Shown in pieces: positions 1 to 5,899 of a DNA stretch of 7,978 nucleotides (within the stretch, counting starts at the first letter, position 1; each line of letters begins with the position of its first letter). Under the pieces are notes generated by a model that made no database searches, had not been told where the DNA came from, and saw only the letters and a list, made by a program, of their open reading frames with translations. Made by a program: the position numbers and the translations under genes. Source of the DNA: Treponema sp. (GTDB lineage: Bacteria; Spirochaetota; Spirochaetia; Treponematales; Breznakiellaceae); NCBI GenBank assembly GCA_031273835.1, contig JAISRD010000179.1, forward strand, positions 1 through 7,978. The letters are read 5' to 3'.

Positions 1-5
1 GATCT

Positions 6-740
6 TTGAGCCGGACCCTGCCTGCCGTTCTGTTACTGTGCTGGGCCCTTGCCTCCTGTAATTTGTATACCTACGGCGATCTGGGCGGGGCGGACAAAAC
101 AAAATCCCTTTATCCCGGCAATCCCCAATTCGAGGCTGTCCTTTCCTCCCTGTCGGGGGTCTGGTATTCCCACTACGCCGGCATGGGGAGGCTGGACGGC
201 TACCGTATCGGCAAATGGGAGGATTTTACGGCCCTCGTGGAGGACAGCGGGAAGGCGGATCTTTTTCCCTACCTTGAGAAAAAAACCTATACCACCCAAT
301 CGGGAAGCGACACCCCCGTCTCCGGCGATTATGGCGATTACTTTGTTTTATACGACGATACGGTCTTCGGAGAGGGGGCCGGCCCCCCCGGACGGGGTTT
401 GAAGGACGCTTCGTACTGCGGCATAGTCAGGGCGGTGAATGTCTTTAACGGCGATCCCGGCCGGGGGGCGCTGATCATCGAGTACCTCTCAGGCTGCGCC
501 CCCCGGTGGGACGACGACTTAAAAGACGGCCGGCTGCCCTTTTTCGGCATGTACTACCGTAAATTAAGCGGCGCTTCTGTTCAGATGGCCAACGCCGTGG
601 ACCTTGCGGCCCTGTACAACGGGCAAAAGTACTACACGGAAAAAGAGACCCTCCAGGAAGCGGTAAACGCCAACACGGTGGAAAACGAGGCGGAGTTTAT
701 TTCCTGGGGCGTGGTCATCCCCCAGGACAGGGAGCCGTAA
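6..740 (+). CDS. Lipoprotein of unknown function (start may lie upstream)
   Basis: Predicted 244-residue lipoprotein if read from the TTG at 6. The frame is still open at the left window edge, so the real start may be a few codons upstream. Residues 1-18 form a short lipoprotein signal: an arginine, a hydrophobic stretch (LPAVLLLCWA) and a lipobox LASC, giving Cys18 as the lipidated residue. The mature part has no domain I can name. It has a YSHYAGMGRLDGYRIGKW segment (residues 54-71), a segment rich in Asp, Gly and Tyr (100-125), two further cysteines (Cys138, Cys164) that could pair, and a tail ending EFISWGVVIPQDRE. The gene stops two bases before the TonB-dependent receptor starts, so the two are almost certainly cotranscribed. 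A role as a surface or periplasmic accessory to the receptor is inferred from position only. The existence of the gene and its lipoprotein nature are well supported; the function is unknown. Confidence 0.85.
   Translation: MSRTLPAVLLLCWALASCNLYTYGDLGGADKTKSLYPGNPQFEAVLSSLSGVWYSHYAGMGRLDGYRIGKWEDFTALVEDSGKADLFPYLEKKTYTTQSGSDTPVSGDYGDYFVLYDDTVFGEGAGPPGRGLKDASYCGIVRAVNVFNGDPGRGALIIEYLSGCAPRWDDDLKDGRLPFFGMYYRKLSGASVQMANAVDLAALYNGQKYYTEKETLQEAVNANTVENEAEFISWGVVIPQDREP
729..734 (+). promoter_or_regulatory. Shine-Dalgarno site deciding the receptor start
   Basis: AGGGAG lies eight bases before the ATG at 743, inside the end of the upstream lipoprotein gene. It supports the 743 start even though that start places about 40 unusual residues ahead of the signal peptide. 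No later in-frame ATG, GTG or TTG gives a complete signal peptide with a positively charged beginning; the next ATG (878) is already inside the hydrophobic core. Confidence 0.6.
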
Positions 741-742
741 AC

Positions 743-2959
743 ATGAAGATATTTAACCACGGACCTCACAGACAGTACGGACAAAAGCAGGAATTTCAAA
801 CTAAAGGCCTGAGCCTTCCGTGTGGCCGGTGGTTAAATTCAAAACCCGATATCCGGCCCTATTCCCTGGTGTTCTTAATGTCCTTGGTGGTTTTATGCTT
901 CCCTGTTACTTCCCCGGTCTTTTCACAGGAAGCGGACGAAGCGGGAACAGCGGCCCCCGCGGAAGAACCCCGGAACGAAACCGCCGCGGAAGCCCCCGAT
1001 GACGATAATGCCGGCGAAAGGCGGGAGGGCGGCGATTATGGTGAGTACCGTGATTTCGGCGAGGACCCGGAGGGGCTTACCGTTACCGGAACGCCGGAAA
1101 CAACCCAGCGTATGGAGCTGATCACCAGGGAGGAAATAGAAAAACGGAACGCCCGGGACCTGGCCTCCCTCCTCGAGGAAACCCTGGACATGAGTGTTAC
1201 CCGTTACGGCGGCTACGGAAACCAGACGGAACTGAACCTCAGGGGCTTTGACACCGAACGTATCGCCATCCTCATCGACGGCATCCCCGCCAATTCCCCC
1301 CGCTCGGGGGAGTTCGACGTAAACCAGGTGGACCTTAACAACGTGGAGCGTATCGAGGTTATCTACGGCGGCTCCGACACCAAGTACAACGTATCGGGGG
1401 CCCTGGGCGGGGTTATCAATATCATCACCGTCAAAAAACAAAAACCGGGCCTGAGCCTGGGGGCGGTGCTTTCCAATACCGGTTATTTGCCGGGGAAATA
1501 CAACGCCCGCCATTCGGGGGGAGAGACAGGGGGGCCCCATTTCGAGGACCTCTTTGATATGCAGGCTTTAAGCCTTCAGGCGGGATACGGGGCGGAAAGC
1601 TTTTCCTGGAAGGCCTCCCTTTTCGGGAACCGGGCCGGCAACCACTACCTGTACGAGGATGATTACGGTTTTGCCCGGCGCAAGGTCAGCAACGAAGTTC
1701 TGGACCTGGGGGGTAACGGTTCTTTTGTCTTTAACCTTTCCGATACCACCACGCTGCTCTCCGACACCAAGGCCTACTATGCCCACCGGAACTTTCCGAT
1801 AACCCCCAACTCGACGGGCAGCGCCCTGGCAAAGGATTTCCGGTTGACGGAGAACCTGCTGCTCAACGCCCCCCTTATCTTCCGGGACGACCTGGGGACG
1901 GAGGGGGCCTTAAGCTATCAATACTCCGCCACCGGTTACGGGGTGGACATCGAAAGTTTCGATCATTACCTGACGGGGATAAACCGCTGGAACTGGTACG
2001 CCCATGAAAAACTCACCCTGCGGACGGGAATCGACTGGCGTTTCCTCTATGTCGATTCACGGAGCGCTACGGAAACCCGGCCGGTTAAAACGGCGAACCA
2101 GGGGGGCCTTTATGTAACGGGGGAATTCTCGCCGGTAAAGCAATTTATGGTTGTGGCCTCGGTCAAGGGCGTTACCGATACCCGTCAGTACGCCGTGGTT
2201 CCCAAACTGGGTTTCCGCTGGGACCCCCATCCCCAATTCTCCCTTAAGAACAACTATTTCCGCAGTTTCAAGTTCCCCGACTTTGACGACCTTTACTACC
2301 GGAGCCTTGACAGCATGTTTGTGGGGAACCCCAATCTAAGGCCCGAAGACGGCCTGGGGGCGGACTTAAGCGGGGAGTACACGCCGAATAAATGGTTTAA
2401 CCTTAGCGCGACAATCTACGGGCAGCGGACCGCCGATTCGATCCACTGGGTAAAGAGCGCCGGGGGCCGCTGGTCCCCCGAGAATATCGGGACCGCCTGG
2501 TTTGCCGGGGCCGAGCTCAGGCCGGCCTTTACCCTGAGTATCGACCGGGGGGTATTTGAAACCCTCAAGCTGGGCTTAAGCTATCAGTTTCAGTTGAGCT
2601 GGCTTTTAAGCGGGAACCTGAGCTTCGAGGACGCGTACAGGATACCCTACCAGCCCACCCATATACTGGGAGGTTCCGCGGACTTACAGTGGAAAACGGG
2701 GTCCCTGTTAGTTTCGGTTCATTACGAAACGACCCGCTATGCCGACACCTTAAACCAAATGGCCCTTGAGCCCTATTGCATAGCCCATGTAAGCTACAAC
2801 CAGAACCTGGGGAAAAACCTTACCGTCTTTGCCTCCCTGCGGAATATCCTCAACGCCCACTACGAATCCTTTGCGGGCTACTATATGCCGGGCATATCCC
2901 TGACCCTAGGGGCGCGGACCAGGATCAGCTTTGAGCAAAAAGGGAACTCCCCTCTTTAA
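743..2959 (+). CDS. TonB-dependent outer-membrane receptor, BtuB-like
   Basis: A 738-residue TonB-dependent receptor, predicted to import a ligand across the outer membrane using energy from TonB-ExbB-ExbD (not encoded here). The signal peptide core is at about residues 41-61 (SLVFLMSLVVLCFPVTSPVF), with likely cleavage after VFS. Before it lies an odd 40-residue leader. After it comes an acidic, Ala/Pro-rich spacer (62-110), then a probable TonB box near GLTVTG (111-116). The plug domain spans about 120-229, with LNLRGF (164-169), ILIDGIP (176-182), VERIEV (201-206) and GALGGVINIIT (219-229). The rest is a beta barrel. The motif GNPNLRPE (528-535), the preceding SFKFPDFDDLYY and the later ENIGTAWFAGAEL resemble BtuB-type receptors. 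The last strand ends at Phe730, followed by an unusual eight-residue tail. The length is normal for the family. The neighbouring binding-protein importer suggests they share a ligand. Family assignment is firm; a cobalamin ligand is not implied. Confidence 0.95.
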   Translation: MKIFNHGPHRQYGQKQEFQTKGLSLPCGRWLNSKPDIRPYSLVFLMSLVVLCFPVTSPVFSQEADEAGTAAPAEEPRNETAAEAPDDDNAGERREGGDYGEYRDFGEDPEGLTVTGTPETTQRMELITREEIEKRNARDLASLLEETLDMSVTRYGGYGNQTELNLRGFDTERIAILIDGIPANSPRSGEFDVNQVDLNNVERIEVIYGGSDTKYNVSGALGGVINIITVKKQKPGLSLGAVLSNTGYLPGKYNARHSGGETGGPHFEDLFDMQALSLQAGYGAESFSWKASLFGNRAGNHYLYEDDYGFARRKVSNEVLDLGGNGSFVFNLSDTTTLLSDTKAYYAHRNFPITPNSTGSALAKDFRLTENLLLNAPLIFRDDLGTEGALSYQYSATGYGVDIESFDHYLTGINRWNWYAHEKLTLRTGIDWRFLYVDSRSATETRPVKTANQGGLYVTGEFSPVKQFMVVASVKGVTDTRQYAVVPKLGFRWDPHPQFSLKNNYFRSFKFPDFDDLYYRSLDSMFVGNPNLRPEDGLGADLSGEYTPNKWFNLSATIYGQRTADSIHWVKSAGGRWSPENIGTAWFAGAELRPAFTLSIDRGVFETLKLGLSYQFQLSWLLSGNLSFEDAYRIPYQPTHILGGSADLQWKTGSLLVSVHYETTRYADTLNQMALEPYCIAHVSYNQNLGKNLTVFASLRNILNAHYESFAGYYMPGISLTLGARTRISFEQKGNSPL
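751..838 (+). repeat. Inverted-repeat element inside the receptor's 5' coding end
   Basis: The arms 751-774 and 815-838 are inverted copies. The outer ten bases, ATTTAACCAC and GTGGTTAAAT, match perfectly, and 18 of 24 positions match without gaps. The left arm continues into three 9-base units at 757-765, 766-774 and 775-783 (CCACGGACC, TCACAGACA, GTACGGACA), which encode HGP, HRQ and YGQ in the receptor frame. The centre (775-814) is unpaired. The element sits between the start codon and the signal peptide. It looks like a small dispersed repeat that inserted near the gene start and is now read through, but no second copy is present in this window, so mobility is inference. In mRNA it could fold into a stem directly after the start codon. 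Confidence 0.6.
2937..2957 (+). other. Weak hairpin at the end of the receptor gene
   Basis: Bases 2937-2944 and 2950-2957 can pair as AAA-A-AGGG with CCCT-C-TTT: seven pairs and one mismatch around a five-base loop. It overlaps the receptor's last codons and stop. The stem is short and A/T-rich at its base, with no following T run, so it is not a convincing terminator. It might slow transcription or trim mRNA between the receptor and the importer genes. Confidence 0.2.
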
Positions 2960-2989
2960 CCAAAACAAGAAATAGTATACCCTTGCCCC

Positions 2990-4816
2990 ATGGCAAAGAG
3001 GTTTTTTCCGGTCCTTTCCGCGCCGCTCGTTGTGTTCCTCCTGTCCCTGTCTTCCTGCTTTACCGCCGAAATGTCCCTGGAGGAATACAACGCGTATCAT
3101 ACAGGCGGCGTCGAAGCGCTGCTGGATAAAACCATAGTCAAACCCTATGGGGGCGAGGCTTTCCGGCCCGGCGTCCTGGGGGGAACCTGGAATTCGGTGG
3201 TTACCGGCGAGCCCAAAAGCTTTAACCACATCATTGCCGAACAGGACAGCGCCACCGCCGAAATTGTCGGGGCCATGACGGATTACCTCGTGGATTACGA
3301 CATGATAAAACGGCAGTGGAAGCCCCGTATCGCCGTCCCCGAAATACGTATAGACGAGGAAGCGGGGAAGCTGGACCTTCTGTATACCCTGCGGGAGGAT
3401 CTCTACTGGAGTTACAGCAATTCGGAGGAAAAAATCAAGGTTACCAGCGACGACGTGGTATTCTGGTATGACGAAGTCTGCGGCGATCCTGCGGTACAAA
3501 GTTCCGGCTACTACGGGCAGTTTCTTACCCTGGAAGACGGAACGGAGGCCCGCATAACCATAGAAAAAATCGACGACCGGCGCTTTGTGTTTCATTTTCC
3601 CCGCATTGTGGCGGAACCCCTGCTGGCCACCAATATGGACTTCGGCCCCGCCCATGTCTATAAAAAGACCAAGGAAACAGGCGGAGCCGAGGGGATGAAG
3701 GGGATCTTTACCGTGGCGGCGGACCCCAAAAGCATACCCTCCATGGGCAAATGGTTCCTGACGGAGTACTCTTCGGGGCAGCGCCTGGTATTTAAGCGGA
3801 ACCCCTCCTTTTGGGAAAAGGACGGCCGGGGAACCTCAATTCCCTACTATGAAAAATACATAGTCCAGATCATCCCCGAAGAAAATACCCAGCTCCTTAT
3901 GTTCAAGGAACGGAAAACCGATTCCTACCGGCTCCGCCCCACGGATCTTTCGGACCTTTTGAATAAAAAAAATCCAGATTATGCCGTGTTCAGCGCCGAA
4001 GGGGCTTTAAGCGCCCCCTTCTGGACCTTTAACCAAAACCCCGCGGGAAAAGACAGCACTAAATATTCGTGGTTCACCCGGAAGGAATTCCGCCAGGCCA
4101 TGAGCTGTCTCCTTAACCGGGACCGCATCATCTCCCAGGTGTACCGGGGCCTCGCGGAGAGCAAGCTTGACTTTTTCCCGGAGCCCAATCTTTTCTATAA
4201 CCCGGACATAAGCAACACCTACCTCTACGACCCCCGGCGGGCGCTGGAACTCTTAACGAGCATAGGCTTTAAGAGGGAAGGGGGGATTTTGAAAGACGGC
4301 GAAGGCCGTGCGGTGGAATTCGATCTGACCATTCAGTCCGAAAGCACGATCTACAGCGACATCGCCTCTATCCTTATGGATGAACTATCCAAGGCGGGGA
4401 TCAAGCTTAACGTGCGGACCGTGGACTTCCAGAAACTCGTGGAAAGCCTCTTTACCACCTTTGAGTGGGATTCGGTTTTTATCGGCCTTTCGGGGTCCAA
4501 TATATTCCCCACCCAGGGGAGCAATGTCTGGCCCTCTTCGGGGAATCTGCACATGTGGTACCCCAATCAGGAAAGCCCCGCCACCGATTGGGAGGCCAGG
4601 GTTGACGAACTGTACCATGCCGGGGAATATACCATTGACAAGGAAAAGGCCCGGGGCATTTGGGATGAATACCAGCGTATCATCATAGAACAGTGCCCGA
4701 TAATCTCCCTGTTCCGCATGAGGGGTTTCTTCGCCCTCCGGGACAAGTGGGATTTTTCCAATGTCTACTACGACAATATCCACGGCGCCGAAACCAGGTT
4801 TGTGTATTTAAGATGA
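2990..4816 (+). CDS. Family 5 extracellular solute-binding lipoprotein of a peptide/nickel-type ABC importer
   Basis: A 608-residue substrate-binding lipoprotein, expected to capture the ligand in the periplasm and hand it to the permease pair encoded downstream. The signal sequence is MAKRFFPVLSAPLVVFLLSL, followed by a lipobox LSSC with Cys23 as the lipidated residue. Family 5 (DppA/OppA/NikA) features include SFNHIIAEQDSAT near residues 76-90, DLYWSYSN (137-144) and SDDVVFWYDEV (153-163), the equivalent of the usual TADDVVFS block. Near the end come DEYQRIIIEQCPIISLF and the final FVYLR. The mature length is somewhat above the roughly 500-540 residues of DppA or NikA. The gene begins 30 bases after the receptor, with no strong ribosome site seen; upstream codons in this frame offer no other start. 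It overlaps the next gene by four bases. The ligand class (peptide, metal complex or other) cannot be chosen from sequence. Confidence 0.93.
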   Translation: MAKRFFPVLSAPLVVFLLSLSSCFTAEMSLEEYNAYHTGGVEALLDKTIVKPYGGEAFRPGVLGGTWNSVVTGEPKSFNHIIAEQDSATAEIVGAMTDYLVDYDMIKRQWKPRIAVPEIRIDEEAGKLDLLYTLREDLYWSYSNSEEKIKVTSDDVVFWYDEVCGDPAVQSSGYYGQFLTLEDGTEARITIEKIDDRRFVFHFPRIVAEPLLATNMDFGPAHVYKKTKETGGAEGMKGIFTVAADPKSIPSMGKWFLTEYSSGQRLVFKRNPSFWEKDGRGTSIPYYEKYIVQIIPEENTQLLMFKERKTDSYRLRPTDLSDLLNKKNPDYAVFSAEGALSAPFWTFNQNPAGKDSTKYSWFTRKEFRQAMSCLLNRDRIISQVYRGLAESKLDFFPEPNLFYNPDISNTYLYDPRRALELLTSIGFKREGGILKDGEGRAVEFDLTIQSESTIYSDIASILMDELSKAGIKLNVRTVDFQKLVESLFTTFEWDSVFIGLSGSNIFPTQGSNVWPSSGNLHMWYPNQESPATDWEARVDELYHAGEYTIDKEKARGIWDEYQRIIIEQCPIISLFRMRGFFALRDKWDFSNVYYDNIHGAETRFVYLR

Positions 4817-5883
4817 AGATACTTAAAACCCTTCTTGCCCCGGCGTACCGCTTTAAGCGGAAATTCCCCCTCCTTTCCTACATAGCGGGCCGCTTTGTAA
4901 CCATGGCCGTCATGCTTTTTATACTGGGCCTCGCGGTGTTCGCCCTTATGGACCTTGCGCCGGGGGATATTGTGGATCAGGTGATGATACGCCAGCTTTT
5001 CAGCGAAAACCAGAGCCGCATGCAGACCAGGGGGGACACGGTCAACGCCGAGCAGCTAGAGGCCCAGCGCCGGGCCCTGGGGCTGGATCAGCCCTTCTAT
5101 ATACAGTACTTCCGCTGGATCAAGCGGGTTTTTGTGAACCATGACCTGGGCGTAAGCCTTATCTCCAAAGCGCCGGTGTCCTTTCTTATCGCCTCGCGGC
5201 TCCCCAATTCAATCGCCCTCAACATCATCTCCCTGGTGTTGATTACGGTTTTTTCGTTTGTGCTGGGGGTCTACTTTTCAAGCAAGGCCGGTACCAGCGC
5301 CGATCTGGCCCTTACCTTTTTCGCCCTGGTGCTCCACGCCTTTCCGGGCATGCTGCTCCTGATACTGCTCCAGTTTTTCGCGTCCCTGACGGGGCTTTTT
5401 CCCGTAACCGCCTATCCCCCCTTCCCCATCTCCGAAGCTCCCCTGCGCTTTATCGTTTCCTACGGCCACCATATTTTTCTTCCCCTGCTGGCGGCCTTCC
5501 TGGGGGGCATAGGGGGAACCCTGCGGATGATCCGGGCAACCATGCTGGATCAGCTCGGCCAGCCCTATATCACAAGCCTCCGTTCCAGGGGCATAAGGGA
5601 ATGGCGGGTCTACTTTAACCACGCTTTCCGTAATACCCTTAATCCCTATATCACCGGAAGCGCCAATCTTTTGGCAAGCCTCTTTTCCGGCTCCCTGATC
5701 CTGGAGATCATCTTTGCCTATCCGGGCATAGGGCGGCTCATGTACGAAGCGGTGATGCAGGAGGACATCAACCTGGTACTGGCTAATATCATGTTCATCT
5801 CCGCCCTGGTACTGGCGGGTATGGTCCTGGCGGACATAACGCTGGCTCTGGTGGATCCCCGGATCCGCTACGGGAAAGAATAG
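4813..5883 (+). CDS. ABC importer inner-membrane permease, DppB/OppB type
   Basis: A 356-residue integral membrane permease, first of the two channel subunits. The start at 4813 overlaps the upstream stop as ATGA, a classic arrangement for translational coupling. An in-frame ATG at 4693 would bury 40 residues inside the binding-protein gene and put non-membrane sequence ahead of the first helix. Family marks run in order: a first membrane helix at about 27-48 followed by DLAPGD; RRALGLDQPFYIQYFRWI (86-103); the HDLGVSL block (110-116); several further hydrophobic segments between 135 and 235; the EAA loop around YITSLRSRGIREWRVYFNH (252-270), with its glycine (Gly260) kept; FAYPGIGRLMYEA (301-313); and the C-terminal LVDPRIRYG. 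The stretch at 55-85 before the conserved block is rather long and polar. The neighbours show it belongs to the binding protein before it and the fused permease-ATPase after it. Confidence 0.95.
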   Translation: MKILKTLLAPAYRFKRKFPLLSYIAGRFVTMAVMLFILGLAVFALMDLAPGDIVDQVMIRQLFSENQSRMQTRGDTVNAEQLEAQRRALGLDQPFYIQYFRWIKRVFVNHDLGVSLISKAPVSFLIASRLPNSIALNIISLVLITVFSFVLGVYFSSKAGTSADLALTFFALVLHAFPGMLLLILLQFFASLTGLFPVTAYPPFPISEAPLRFIVSYGHHIFLPLLAAFLGGIGGTLRMIRATMLDQLGQPYITSLRSRGIREWRVYFNHAFRNTLNPYITGSANLLASLFSGSLILEIIFAYPGIGRLMYEAVMQEDINLVLANIMFISALVLAGMVLADITLALVDPRIRYGKE

Positions 5884-5899
5884 GGGGAAGCAGGGCGGC

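Noticed and set aside
1..5. Promoter, cobalamin riboswitch or metal-regulator operator ahead of the operon
   Set aside because: The upstream region is outside the window; nothing can be said about it.
923..1540. Minus-strand open frame of 205 codons under the receptor gene
   Set aside because: It lies entirely opposite a well-supported plug-domain coding region, its translation has no recognisable motif, and long antisense frames are common in GC-rich DNA.
2906..3655. Minus-strand open frame of 249 codons
   Set aside because: It spans the end of the receptor and the start of the binding protein in antisense. Its translation is low-complexity Gly/Val/Pro-rich shadow sequence.
4693..4812. Longer version of the DppB-type permease starting at the ATG at 4693
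   Set aside because: It would overlap the binding-protein gene by more than 120 bases and add 40 residues unlike any permease N-terminus. The ATGA overlap at 4813 gives a normal start.
5614..5623. Second copy of the TTTAACCACG repeat end (also near-identical at 3221-3230)
   Set aside because: Both matches are about ten bases inside conserved coding sequence (encoding FNH), without the 9-base units or the inverted partner, so they are chance.
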